A stretch of DNA of 64,000 nt from Jiangella alkaliphila (GTDB taxonomy: Bacteria; Actinomycetota; Actinomycetes; Jiangellales; Jiangellaceae): assembly GCF_900105925.1 (NCBI RefSeq), contig NZ_LT629791.1, positions 6,790,001 through 6,854,000 on the forward strand. Direction: 5' to 3'. A program made the position numbers and the translations under genes. Below are positions 33,319 to 43,200 of the stretch, one piece after another. Numbering within the stretch: the stretch's first letter is position 1; each line of letters starts with the position of its first letter. Under the pieces are notes generated by a model. The model saw nothing but the letters and a program-made list of their open reading frames with translations. It ran no database searches and was not told the DNA's origin.

Positions 33319-34719
33319 CTAGATGTTGATCGGGTGTCCCGAGATGCCGTGGATGGCCTCCTTGACGGCCTCGGACAGCGTCGGGTGGGCGTGGATGTTG
33401 CGGCCGACCTCGTCCGCCGTCAGGTCCCAGAGCTGCGCCAACGTGAGCTCGGGCAGCAGCTCGGTCACGTCAGGGCCGATGAGGTGGGCGCCCAGGAGCT
33501 CGTTGTGCGCGGCGTCGGCGACGATCTTGACGAAGCCGACGGGGTCGCCGAGGCCGTGGGCCTTGCCGTTGGCCATGAACGGGAACTTCGAGACCTTGAC
33601 CTCATGCCCCAGCTTGCGAGCCTGCTCCTCGGTGTAGCCGAAGCTGGCCACCTGCGGCTGGCAGTACGTGGCCCGCGGGATCATGTCGTAGTCGATCGGC
33701 ATGGTCTCGACGCCGGCGATGGTCTCGGTGGCGACGATCGCCATGGCCTCGGCCGCGTGCGCGAGCAGCAGCTTGCCCGTCACATCGCCGATGGCATAGA
33801 TGCTGGGGACGTTGGTGCGCAGGCGGTCGTCGACCTCGATGGCGCCGCGCTCGGTCAGCCGCACCCCCGTCTTGTCGAGGCCGTAGCCGTCGACGCGCGG
33901 GGCGAAGCCGATGGCCTGCAGGACCTTGTCAGCCTCGAGAACCTCCTGCTGGTCGCCGGAGGTCACCGTCACCTTCACGACGTCGCCGGAGTCGTCGATG
34001 GCGTCGACGCGGGTCGACGTGCGGACGTCGACGCCGAGCTTCTTGTACTGGCGGGCGAGCTCCTTGGAGACGTCGGGGTCCTCCAGCGGCAGCATGCGGT
34101 CGAGGAACTCGACGATCGTGACCTGGACGCCGTAGTTGGCCATGACGTAGCCGAACTCGACGCCGATGGCGCCGGCGCCCGCGATGACGATGCGCTGCGG
34201 CAGCTCGCTCTCGAGGATCTGCTCCTCGTACGTGACGACGCGCTCGCTCAGCGACGTGCCGGGCAGCAGCCGGGTCGTCGCGCCGGCCGCGACGATGCAG
34301 TGCTCGAACGTCACCGTCTCGTTGCCGCCGTCGTTCAGGCGGACGTCCAACGTGGTGGCGTCGGTGAACGTGCCCCAGCCGTCGAACTCGGTGATCTTGT
34401 TCTTCTTCATCAGGTAGTGCACGCCCTTGACGCGGCCGTCGGCCACGGTGCGGCTGCGCTCGTACGCCTTCGAGTAGTCGGCCTTGACCTCGCCCTCGAA
34501 GACCAGCCCGAAGGTGTCGGCCTCGTTCTTGACGATGTGGGCCAGCTCGGCGTTGCGCAGCAGCGCCTTGCTCGGGATGCAGCCCACGTTGAGGCAAACG
34601 CCGCCCCAGTATTTGGACTCCACGACGGCCACGGACTTGCCCAGCTGCGCCGCGCGGACGGCCGCGGTGTACCCGCCCGGACCGGCGCCCAGGACGACGA
34701 CATCGAAGTGCGCACTCAT
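33319..34719 (-). CDS. lpd: Dihydrolipoyl dehydrogenase
   Basis: The 466-residue flavoprotein has the FAD motif [14 protein letters not shown], the redox-active disulfide Cys42/Cys47 ([11 protein letters not shown]), a second Rossmann motif [17 protein letters not shown], a late FAD motif [15 protein letters not shown], and the catalytic HxxxxxE end [10 protein letters not shown]. It reoxidises lipoamide in pyruvate and 2-oxoglutarate dehydrogenase complexes. The other complex genes are not in the window, which is common for lpd in actinomycetes. The ATG at 34719 gives the standard start. Confidence 0.95.
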   Translation of the reverse strand: MSAHFDVVVLGAGPGGYTAAVRAAQLGKSVAVVESKYWGGVCLNVGCIPSKALLRNAELAHIVKNEADTFGLVFEGEVKADYSKAYERSRTVADGRVKGVHYLMKKNKITEFDGWGTFTDATTLDVRLNDGGNETVTFEHCIVAAGATTRLLPGTSLSERVVTYEEQILESELPQRIVIAGAGAIGVEFGYVMANYGVQVTIVEFLDRMLPLEDPDVSKELARQYKKLGVDVRTSTRVDAIDDSGDVVKVTVTSGDQQEVLEADKVLQAIGFAPRVDGYGLDKTGVRLTERGAIEVDDRLRTNVPSIYAIGDVTGKLLLAHAAEAMAIVATETIAGVETMPIDYDMIPRATYCQPQVASFGYTEEQARKLGHEVKVSKFPFMANGKAHGLGDPVGFVKIVADAAHNELLGAHLIGPDVTELLPELTLAQLWDLTADEVGRNIHAHPTLSEAVKEAIHGISGHPINI

Positions 34720-34790
34720 GGACCCCAGCCTAGAGGCCCGCCGTCCGGCCACGCTGCGAGCCGTGACACACAAGTGAAGACGATCTGAAG

Positions 34791-35069
34791 ATGCCGGGTA
34801 GTTCACTCGATACCGTGAACGACTCCACCCGCCGCGCCGACCTCGAGCAACTGCAGATCCGAGTCTCACGCATCGTCGACGATCTCAAGGGCGCCCTCGA
34901 CACGCCGCTCACGATCATGGCCGGCGGCGGGGCCTGGACCGGCACGCGCGCCGACGCGTTCGGCGCCGACCTCGACGGTCACAAGGCGGCCCTCCAGACG
35001 GCGGCGGACACGATCGCCGGGGACATCGCGGCCGAGGTCGCGTCGGCACCAGAGGACCCACCGGCATGA
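34791..35069 (+). CDS. WXG100-like small helical protein
   Basis: The 92-residue protein is predicted to be two helices around a turn with the motif [10 protein letters not shown] (residues 48-57), which resembles the WxG turn of ESX/type VII substrates. Its stop overlaps the start of the large protein that follows (ATGA). Small WXG100-type partners are often encoded just before a large effector or carrier. The start is uncertain: the ATG at 34791 or the GTG at 34815, neither with a clear ribosome site. Confidence 0.65.
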   Translation: MPGSSLDTVNDSTRRADLEQLQIRVSRIVDDLKGALDTPLTIMAGGGAWTGTRADAFGADLDGHKAALQTAADTIAGDIAAEVASAPEDPPA

Positions 35070-37048
35070 CCGTCTTCTCCTCGATCACCATCGCCGGGCT
35101 CGAGGACCTCGTGGCGCGGATGCAGGTCTCTCTGAGCACCGTCATGGACTTCACCGGCCACCCCACCGGGCGGTCGGTGCGGTCGGACATGGACGGGCTC
35201 GACGTCTCCTCCCGCGGCTTCGAGGCGCTGGACCGGGTCCAGGACTGGATCGACGACGAGGCGCTCCCGGACCTGACCCGCCGGCTGAACCTCGCCCGCG
35301 TGCTCGAGAACCAGCAGCCCGGCGCACTGACGGTCCAGCTCGACGAGGCGCTGGTCGAGCGGATGTCCACCTCGACGGCGGAGGCCAGCGGCCGTGAGCT
35401 CGCCATCGCCCTGAAGGACCTGGGCGGCGTCAACGAGGGCTTCGACGAGCTGATGGCCGAGCTCGAGGAGCTGGCCGACGATCCGGACGCGATGTCCGCC
35501 TTCTACGCCGAGCTCGGCCCCGAGGCCGCCGCCATGCTGGCCGGGTCGATCGGCATGCCCGACGGCGGCGCCGGCGCGAACGCCCAGCGTTACCTGGAGC
35601 TGATGAGCCAGGGACTGTCCACCGCCCTGCTCGACGCCGACCACCCCGACGGCTGGGGCGCGATGTACGAGTTCCACCAGCCGACCGACGACCCCATGGT
35701 CGCCTGGGGCCGGCTGGCGCTGCTGCAGTACGGCAACTTCTCCGGCCCCGATGCGCAGTCGTTCGTCCAGGGAACCGTCAACGGAACGGCGCTGGACGCG
35801 TTCGCCGGCGAGGATTGGGCGGACCCTGCCAACATCTCGGCCCAGTCGCTGACGCCGTCCGACACCACGACCGCCGGCCTGCCATCGGACATCACCGCGA
35901 TGGCGTTCACCGTGCTGAGCCGGTATCCCACGATGGCCACGGAAGTGCTGACCGGGCAGGACATCTCGGTGCAGGAGCTCTTCGACCGGGTCGACCTGCT
36001 GAGCGGGTCACCGCCGGATCGGCATAGCGTCGCTGACGCGTTCGGGCTGGCCATCGAGGCCGGTGTCGGTGCGGAGGGCACCCCGCCGCGCACGGAGCAC
36101 TCTCCTGAGGAGAACGAGCTCGCCTTCGAGTTCATCTCCGCCGTCGGGAGGCACAGGGAAGTGCCGGCCTCGATGAGAGACTCGCTCGGTCGGGTGGCGG
36201 CGGCGTACGTCGACGAGATGGTGGCGGGGTCCTTCGTCGATCCAGGCGAACGTCCCGGACGGCGCGACCCGTCGATGACCGATGCGCCGGCCGACTTCCC
36301 TGGCGACGCGGGCCTGACCCCGTCGTTCTACCTCACCCCGGACGTCGTCTACCTGTTCGTCGGCGGCTTCCAGGACCAGCTCGAGACGTCCATGCCCTTC
36401 GACACCGCCATGAGCACGCTGATGGACACTCAGCTCAACGCATCGATCCTGGCCGACCATGCCACCGATCCGCCCGGCACCCGGACGGCGGACTTGATGT
36501 CGCTGTTCGGCGGGATGTCGTCCTTGCACTACGAGGCACGGCGCAACTACGCCGCCGACTTCGACGCCCAGCAGCGCGAGATCCGGGACGGGCTGGCGAA
36601 GTTCTACAGCGCCGGCCTCGGACTCATCCCGGTGCCGGGCTCGGCGCACCTGCCGTACTGGGCACTGCAGATCGGCACGGGCGAGGGCCTCGCCGCGTGG
36701 GTGGACGGCGAGGGTACCGAGGGCCAGGTGGTCGCCGACAACGTCACCGAAGAGCACATGCGCTGGTACCTCATCGCCGAGAAGATGATCCAGAACGGGG
36801 TCGGCGCCGACGCGCTCGCCAGCGCGCCGGCCGGCCTCCTCGAGAACGGCCAACTCAGGCCGATGAACGAGATCTTCGCTGATGACGCCCTCGCGGACCA
36901 GTTCTACGACTGGGTCAACCCACCCACCGACGACGCACCGCCGAACGAGCTCAACGAGTCGGCCGACGAGGCCCAGCAGGGGTGGACCAGTGGCTGGGGC
37001 GAAGCCGAGAACTGGCTCGAGATGCTCGACCTGATCGAGGGCGACTGA
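35066..37048 (+). CDS. Large hypothetical protein paired with the WXG100-like protein
   Basis: The 660-residue protein is mostly helical and has no signal peptide or clear transmembrane span. Its first 100 residues look like a WXG100/LXG-type helical bundle (VARMQVSLSTVMDFTGHP). The middle and C-terminal parts have repeated helical stretches, and the end is acidic. I recognise no toxin motif. It is probably a type VII-associated or ESX-like actinobacterial protein. No secretion machinery (EccC, EccD) is nearby. Its function is unknown. Confidence 0.65.
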   Translation: MTVFSSITIAGLEDLVARMQVSLSTVMDFTGHPTGRSVRSDMDGLDVSSRGFEALDRVQDWIDDEALPDLTRRLNLARVLENQQPGALTVQLDEALVERMSTSTAEASGRELAIALKDLGGVNEGFDELMAELEELADDPDAMSAFYAELGPEAAAMLAGSIGMPDGGAGANAQRYLELMSQGLSTALLDADHPDGWGAMYEFHQPTDDPMVAWGRLALLQYGNFSGPDAQSFVQGTVNGTALDAFAGEDWADPANISAQSLTPSDTTTAGLPSDITAMAFTVLSRYPTMATEVLTGQDISVQELFDRVDLLSGSPPDRHSVADAFGLAIEAGVGAEGTPPRTEHSPEENELAFEFISAVGRHREVPASMRDSLGRVAAAYVDEMVAGSFVDPGERPGRRDPSMTDAPADFPGDAGLTPSFYLTPDVVYLFVGGFQDQLETSMPFDTAMSTLMDTQLNASILADHATDPPGTRTADLMSLFGGMSSLHYEARRNYAADFDAQQREIRDGLAKFYSAGLGLIPVPGSAHLPYWALQIGTGEGLAAWVDGEGTEGQVVADNVTEEHMRWYLIAEKMIQNGVGADALASAPAGLLENGQLRPMNEIFADDALADQFYDWVNPPTDDAPPNELNESADEAQQGWTSGWGEAENWLEMLDLIEGD

Positions 37049-37069
37049 ACGGCGCCGTCGGAAGCCCGG

Positions 37070-37759
37070 TCAGAACAGCCGCGACGTCGGGTCGTCGACG
37101 CCGCGGAGGGCGTCGTAGTCGACCGTGACGCAGGCGATGCCGCGGTCGACGGCGAGCGTGCGGGCCTGCGGCTTGATCTCCTGCGCCGCGAACACGCCTC
37201 GCACCGGCGACAGCAGCGGGTCGCGGTTGAGCAGGTCGAGGTAGCGGGTGAGCTGCTCGACGCCGTCGATCTCGCCGCGCCGCTTCACCTCGACGGCGAC
37301 GGCGACGCCCTGCTCGTCGCGGCAGAGGAGGTCGACCGGGCCGATCGGCGTCGGGTACTCGCGCCGCACCAGCCGCCAGCCGGCGCCGAACGTCTCGACC
37401 TGCTCGGCCAGCAGCACCTGCAGGTGCGCCTCGACGCCGTCTTTGACCAGGCCCGGGTCGAGGCCGAGGTCGTGGGTGGATTCGTGCAGGATCTCGTGCA
37501 GGTCGATCACCAGGCGGTCGTCGGTCTTGTCGTTCTGCACCGTCCACACCGCGGTGACGCCGTCCTCGCCCGGCTCCGGCTCGCGGACGGTGAGCGTGCA
37601 GGGCGGGCTCATCCAGTTCAGCGGCTTGTACGAGCCGCCGTCGGAATGCACCAGCACGCTGCCGTCGGCCTTCACCATGATGACGCGGGTGGCGAGCGGG
37701 AGGTGGGCGGACAACCGGCCGGCGTAGTCGACCTGGCAACGGGCGATGACGATCCTCAC
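37070..37759 (-). CDS. nucS: Mismatch-specific endonuclease NucS (EndoMS)
   Basis: The 229-residue protein matches actinobacterial NucS, which is about 220-230 residues long. It starts [21 protein letters not shown], has the N-terminal DNA-binding domain with [10 protein letters not shown], and the C-terminal nuclease core with [32 protein letters not shown] and the Glu-Val-Lys triad. It cuts both strands at mismatches and replaces MutS/MutL in actinobacteria. The GTG at 37759 is the family start. It is divergent from the small membrane-protein gene. Confidence 0.93.
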   Translation of the reverse strand: MRIVIARCQVDYAGRLSAHLPLATRVIMVKADGSVLVHSDGGSYKPLNWMSPPCTLTVREPEPGEDGVTAVWTVQNDKTDDRLVIDLHEILHESTHDLGLDPGLVKDGVEAHLQVLLAEQVETFGAGWRLVRREYPTPIGPVDLLCRDEQGVAVAVEVKRRGEIDGVEQLTRYLDLLNRDPLLSPVRGVFAAQEIKPQARTLAVDRGIACVTVDYDALRGVDDPTSRLF

Positions 37760-37820
37760 CGCCCGAACTCTAGACGGCGTACCGTGCGGAACACACGCAC
37801 ACGGACGTGCGGGGGCGGTC

Positions 37821-38150
37821 ATGAATCGGATTGCGCTGATCGCGATGGGTCTCGTCCTGCTCGCCGTCGTCGGGCTCGGCGGCGTCGTCGTGCAGCGGCA
37901 GAGCGGGCGGATCGACGAGCTGGAGGCGGTCGTCCGCGACCTGCGGGCACGGGTCGACGACGGCGACGGCACCGGCCAACGGGCCGGCCCGGGCGACGCG
38001 GCCCGGCTGGACGAGATCGAGCGGCAGCTCGGCTTGGACGCGCCGTCCTGGCCGGCCGAGGACATCGACGAACGCATCACGCAGCTGGAGTGGGACTTGG
38101 CGCTGATCTGCGGTTACCTGCACCGCACCGGCGCCGCGGTGTTGTGCTGA
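37821..38150 (+). CDS. Small membrane-anchored coiled-coil protein
   Basis: The 109-residue protein has an N-terminal transmembrane helix (about residues 4-26, [21 protein letters not shown]), a short coiled coil ([20 protein letters not shown]), and a charged C-terminal part ending in [13 protein letters not shown]. No family is recognised. The start at the ATG at 37821 fits the membrane signal; the frame is open further upstream but without a better start. Its function is unknown. Confidence 0.6.
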   Translation: MNRIALIAMGLVLLAVVGLGGVVVQRQSGRIDELEAVVRDLRARVDDGDGTGQRAGPGDAARLDEIERQLGLDAPSWPAEDIDERITQLEWDLALICGYLHRTGAAVLC

Positions 38151-38174
38151 CCCGGCTCGGCCGGGTCGGCCGGC

Positions 38175-39845
38175 TCAGCCGGTGAGCGCCGCGGCGAGTG
38201 CGTCTCGCTGCGACCGGACCCACTCCTGGCTGCGCCGGATGTTGTCGCCGGCGCCGCCGTCCCACATGCGCGCCCAGCCGCCGCCGTCGTTCTCGGCGCG
38301 GTGCTTCATGGCGTGCCAGCTGCGGGTGAACCGGCGGTCGGCGACGTCGAGGAGGCCGGCCCGCTGGGCGGCGTCGAGCCCGTAGGCGTCGGCGAAGATC
38401 CGCATCCGGCGGCCGGCGTCGGCGTCGCGCAGCGCCGGGTCGCGGTCGGCCGGCGCGGCCAGCGGCGCCCAGTACCGCAGCGTCGTGACGACGTCGAGCA
38501 GCCGCGTGGTCGGCCCGGCGAAGTCGAAGTCGATGATCCCGACCGGCCGTCCGCCGGCGAAGATCGTGTTCTCGAACGTGATGTCGTTGTGCCCGACGAC
38601 GTCCTCGGTGCCGCGCTCGATCACCGGCGGCACGCCGGGCAGGTCGACCGGCGGCGGCCAGCCGACCCCGTCAGGCAGCACGAAGCCGGCGGAGCAGTCG
38701 TGCAGCCGGCGCTGGATGACGGCGATCTCGCGCAGCGCGTCCTCCGTGGCCGCCCACGGCGCCAGCGGCCGGCCGCCCATCTCGCCGTCGAGGTAGGTGA
38801 GGATCTCGCGGCCCCGCTCGTCGAACCCCAGGAAGCGCGGCGCGTGCGCGAAGCCGGCCCGCTCCAGGTGCAGGAGGTAGGCGTGGACGGCGGCCGCGGC
38901 CTCGGCCGGGCGCCGCCGGACGGTGCGGCCGACGCGGACGACGCCGTCGCTGACGTCGCCGCCGAGCAGCGGCACCTCGACCACGTCGTCCAGGAAGGCG
39001 TCGACGGCGGCCCGGAACGGAGCCGGCCGCTCGACCCACGGGTAGTGCCCGCTGGCCTCGACGACGGCCAGGCGACCGGCCGGGAACCGCTCGGCCAGCG
39101 CGGCGACCGGCGCGAACCCGGTCATCGCGTCGTCGGCGCCGGCGACCACGAGCACCGGGGCGGCGACGGACGCGAGCCGCTCGGCGAGGTCGACCGGCGG
39201 GTCGACACTGAAGTACGCGCGGTTGGCGGGCAGGTCGTAGCGGCCCTCGGCGGCGTGCCGCTGCTCGGCCGGGCCCCAGTGGGCGTAGCTGGACGGCGCG
39301 ACCCGCCGCTGCCAGTCGTTGAAGCCCTCGTCGTCGAGGACGGCGGGCCCTTCGGCCAGCGCGGCCCAGGCGTCGGCGAAGGCCGGCTCCGTCGTGCTGA
39401 GGCGGCCGGCGATCTTCCCCGCGTCCGGCTCGGCGTCAACGAGGTGGACGGACGGCGGCGTGAGGAGCAGCAGCGCCGCGACGTGTTCCGGGTACTGCAC
39501 GGCGAAGGCGACGGCGAGCCGGGTGCCGGCGGAGTGCCCGGCGACCAGCAGGCGATCCTGCCCGAGGTGCCGGCGCAACGCGTCGAGGTCGTCGGCCTGC
39601 CGCCAGTACGAGGCCGCCTCCAGTTGGTTCGGGCGGTCCGGCGCAGGCGCCGGTGACTGGCCGATGCCGCGCAGGTGCGGGATCACCAGCGGGTACCGGT
39701 CGGCCAGCCCGGCGAGATCGCCCAGGTAGACGGGGTGCCGCGCGGCCCCTCCCGCCAGGACGACGACCGGCGGGCCGGCGGCATCCGGTCCGGCCAGCTC
39801 GTCGTAGTGCAGGGGCGTTGTGTCATCGGCGCGGTAGGTCGGCAC
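38175..39845 (-). CDS. Alpha/beta-hydrolase fused to an APH-type kinase domain
   Basis: The 556-residue protein has two whole domains. Residues 1-285 are an alpha/beta hydrolase like proline iminopeptidase: HLRGIGQSP near 57-65, the nucleophile Ser105 in GHSAG, a late VAGADDAMTG and ASGHYPW with the Asp and His. Residues about 300-556 are an aminoglycoside/choline phosphotransferase-like kinase with VGHNDITFENTIF (catalytic Asp) and GIIDFDFAGP (metal Asp). The frame has no break between them. I know of no standard protein with this pairing. It could act on an antibiotic or an ester, but the substrate is unknown. Confidence 0.85.
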   Translation of the reverse strand: MPTYRADDTTPLHYDELAGPDAAGPPVVVLAGGAARHPVYLGDLAGLADRYPLVIPHLRGIGQSPAPAPDRPNQLEAASYWRQADDLDALRRHLGQDRLLVAGHSAGTRLAVAFAVQYPEHVAALLLLTPPSVHLVDAEPDAGKIAGRLSTTEPAFADAWAALAEGPAVLDDEGFNDWQRRVAPSSYAHWGPAEQRHAAEGRYDLPANRAYFSVDPPVDLAERLASVAAPVLVVAGADDAMTGFAPVAALAERFPAGRLAVVEASGHYPWVERPAPFRAAVDAFLDDVVEVPLLGGDVSDGVVRVGRTVRRRPAEAAAAVHAYLLHLERAGFAHAPRFLGFDERGREILTYLDGEMGGRPLAPWAATEDALREIAVIQRRLHDCSAGFVLPDGVGWPPPVDLPGVPPVIERGTEDVVGHNDITFENTIFAGGRPVGIIDFDFAGPTTRLLDVVTTLRYWAPLAAPADRDPALRDADAGRRMRIFADAYGLDAAQRAGLLDVADRRFTRSWHAMKHRAENDGGGWARMWDGGAGDNIRRSQEWVRSQRDALAAALTG

Positions 39846-40211
39846 GCCAGGACGCTACCGCGTCGCCGCCGGCCGGGGCCTGGGGCCCGGCCGGCGGCCC
39901 GTGGGCCGGTGACGGGGCCCGGCGACGGCGCGTGGGCCGGAGCCGGGGGCCGGTGACGGCCCGTGGGCCGGTGACGGCCTCGTCGCCGCGCTGGAGCTCT
40001 GCCGTCGGATGCGATTGCAGAGCTCCATCGCGCGATGGAGGTCTGCAATCGAATGAGATGGCAGACCTCCAGCGGGCCGGACTGGCGGGGCGGGCGGCGG
40101 CAGGCGGCAGACGGGCGGTGGGCGGCGGGCGGCGGCGGCGGGCGGCGGCGGCGGGCAGCGGCGGGCAGCGGCGGGCGGCGGTACACCGTTGCCCGCGCTA
40201 CCCGCCCGTCC
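39846..40211. other. Intergenic region, GGC-rich, with tandem hairpins
   Basis: This 366-base stretch holds low-complexity GGGCCGGTGACGG and GGCGGCGGGC repeats and two tandem hairpins (39992-40071). No gene is supported. Confidence 0.8.
39992..40071 (-). terminator. Tandem double hairpin downstream of dnaE2
   Basis: Hairpin 1 has perfect 11-base arms TGGAGCTCTGC/GCAGAGCTCCA (39992-40002, 40017-40027). Hairpin 2 has TGGAGGTCTGC/GCAGACCTCCA (40036-40046, 40061-40071). The loops are 14 bases each, and CATCGCGCGATG between the hairpins is also palindromic. It lies 140 bases after the dnaE2 stop, before the next gene. Confidence 0.65.
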
Positions 40212-43200
40212 TCACTGGAAGTCGCGGGAGCGGTGCCGGGCGTGCAGGGCGCGGGCGGCCTCGGGGTGCAGCTCGGCCAGCGAGGCGAGCTTGTCGGCGA
40301 CCAGGTTGATCACGCCGTCCTTGCGCTCCAGGATGCCCCGCACGATCATGCAGGCGGCGTTGCGGGCGACCCGCCGGTGCCGTTGCCACAGCCCGCCGCC
40401 GCAGACGACGTTGAGCATGCCGGTCTCGTCCTCGATGTTGAGGAACGTGATGCCGCCGGCGGTGCCGGGGCGCTGCCGGTGCGTGACCACGCCGGCGACG
40501 GTGACCCGGCGGTTCGGCTCGGCGGCGGCGAGGGCCTCGACGGCGAGGATGCCCTCGCGGCGCAGCAGTGGCCGTAGGTGCGCGATCGGGTGGCTGCCGG
40601 GTGAGATCGAGGTGGCCCACAGGTCGGCCAGGGTCAGCTCGACGTCGCTCATGCCCGGCAGCGCCGGCGCCGGCGGGGTCGCGGTGACGGCCTCGAGCTG
40701 GCCGGCGGTCTCGACGTAGCCGGCGTTCCACAGCGCCTCGCGGCGGGTGAGGCCGAAGCCGTCGAACGCGCCCGCGGTGGCCAGCGCCTCCAGCTGCCGG
40801 GCGTCGAGGCCGGCCCGGCGGGACAGGTCGGTCGGGTCGCGGAACGGCCGGTCCTCGCGGGCGGCGACGATCGCCTCGGCGGCCGGCGTGCTGATGCCGC
40901 GGACGGAGTCGAGGCCGAGCCGGACCGCGTACCCGCTGTCGCGGCGGTGCTCGGGCGTCGGGTCGGGCGTGCCGGGGACCCACTCGGCAGGTTCGTGCTC
41001 CGGGGCCAGGCATTCGGCCCGCCCGGTGCCCCGGGGGTCGCCGTCGGGCTCGAGGCCGGCCGTGGCGCCGGAGCTCATGATGTCCGGACGCAGCACCTGC
41101 ACGCCGTGCCGCCGGGCGTCGTGGACCAGCGACTGGGCGGAGTAGAACCCCATCGGCTGGGCCCGCAGCAGCGCGGCCAGGAACGCCGCCGGGTAGTGCA
41201 GCTTGAGCCAGGAGCTGACGTAGACGAGCTTGGCGAAGGACAGCGCGTGGCTCTCGGCGAACCCGAAGTTCGCGAACGAGAGGATCTTGGTGTAGAGCTG
41301 GTCGGCGACGGCGCCGGTGAGGCCCCGCTTCGCCATGCCGACGTAGAGCTTCTCCTTGATGCTCTCGATGCGCTCGACGCCGCGCTTGGAGCCCATGGCG
41401 CGGCGCAGCAGGTCGGCGTCGTCGGGGGTGCAGTCGCCGACGGCGATGGCCATCTGCATGAGCTGCTCCTGGAACAGCGGCACGCCGAGGGTGCGCTCGA
41501 GCACGGGCTTCAGGTCCTCGTGGACGTACTCGGCCTCCTCCTTGCCGGTGGCGCGGCGGATGTACGGGTGGACGGCGCCGCCCTGAATGGGGCCGGGGCG
41601 GATCAGCGCGATCTCGATGGCGAGGTCGTAGAACTTGCGCGGACGCAGCCGCGGCAGCGTCCCGATCTGGGCCCGGCTCTCGACCTGGAACACGCCGATG
41701 GAGTCGCCGCGGCAGAGCATGTCGTAGACCGCCGGCTCCTCCTTCGGCACGCTCTGCAGCTCCCACGCCTCGCCGAGATGCCCGGCGATCAGGGTGAACG
41801 CGTGGTTGAGCGCGCTCAGCATGCCCAGCCCGAGCAGGTCGAACTTGACCAGTCCCATCGACTCGCAGGCGTCCTTGTCCCACTGCAGGACGGTGCGGTC
41901 CTTCATGCGCGCCCACTCGATGGGGCACACCTGGCCGATCGGCCGCTCGGTCAGGACCATGCCGCCGGAGTGGATGCCCAGGTGCCGCGGCGCCCGCATG
42001 AGCTGGTTGGCGAGGTCGACGACGGCGCCGGGGATCTCGTGGTCGGCGACGTCCTGGCCGGCGACCGCGGACCAGCTGTCGGTCTGCTTCGACCAGGCGT
42101 CCTGCTGCCCCGGCGAGTAGCCCAGCGCTTTGGCGGCGTCGCGGACGGCCATCTTGGGCCGGTAGCTGATGACGTTGGCGACCTGGGCGGCGTTGCGCCG
42201 GCCGTACCACTCGTAGACCTGCTGGATGACCTCTTCGCGCCGGGCGGAGTCGAAGTCGACGTCGATGTCGGGCTCTTCGTCGCGGTTGACGGAGATGAAC
42301 CGCTCGAACGGGAGGTCGTGGTAAACCGGGTCGATCGCGGTGACGCCGAGCGCGTAACAGACCGCCGAGCTGGCCGCCGAGCCCCGTCCCTGGCAGAGGA
42401 TGCCTTCGTCGCGGGCGAACGCGACGATGTCGTGGACGATGACGAAGTAGCCGGCGAAGTCCTTCTCGTCGATGATCTTCAGCTCATAGTCGACGCGGTC
42501 GCGGGCGGCCTGCTCGTGCTTCACGCCGTGGTAGTAGCGCTGGAAGCCGCGCTCGACCAGGATCCGCAGCCAGCTCATCGCCGTGTGGCCGTCGGGGATG
42601 TGCTCCTTCGGCAGCCGCGGGCTGGCCTTGTGCAGGTCGAACGCGAGCTCGTCGGCCAGCTCGACGGAGCGCGCGACGGCGCCGGGGTAGGCGGCGAACT
42701 TGGCGGCCATCTCGCGGCCGGTCCGCAGCGACGCCGCGCCCCACGCCGGCAGCCAGCCGTTCATCTCGGTGAGGCTGCGCCGGGCCCGGATCGCCGCCAT
42801 GGCCGAGGCCAGCCGGTGGTCGCCGGGGTCGGCGTAGTGGACGTTGTTGGTGGCGACGACGCGCAGCCCGCGGTCGGCGGCGAGGCCGGCCAGCAGCCGG
42901 TTGACGTCGTCGTCGCTGGGATGGCCGTGGTCGAACAGCTCGACCACCACGTGCTCGGGGCCGAACCTCTCCGTCAGCCGGTCCAGCTCGACGACGGCCG
43001 CGGACGGTCCCTCGGTGGCGAGAGCGGATCGGACCGCGCCCTTGCGACAGCCGGTGAGCACCAGCCAGTGCCCGCGTCCGAACTCGGCCAGCTCGTCGAG
43101 GCGGTAGTCGGGCTTTCCCTTCTCCTTGCCGCGCAGTTGTGCCTCGGTGATGGCGCCGGCCAGCCGGTGGTAGCCCTCGACGCCTCTGGCCAGCACGAGC

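Noticed and set aside
39846..40211. Possible CRISPR-like or tandem array in the GGGCCGGTGACGG stretch
   Set aside because: The units are irregular and there are no spacers; it is low-complexity GC-rich DNA.
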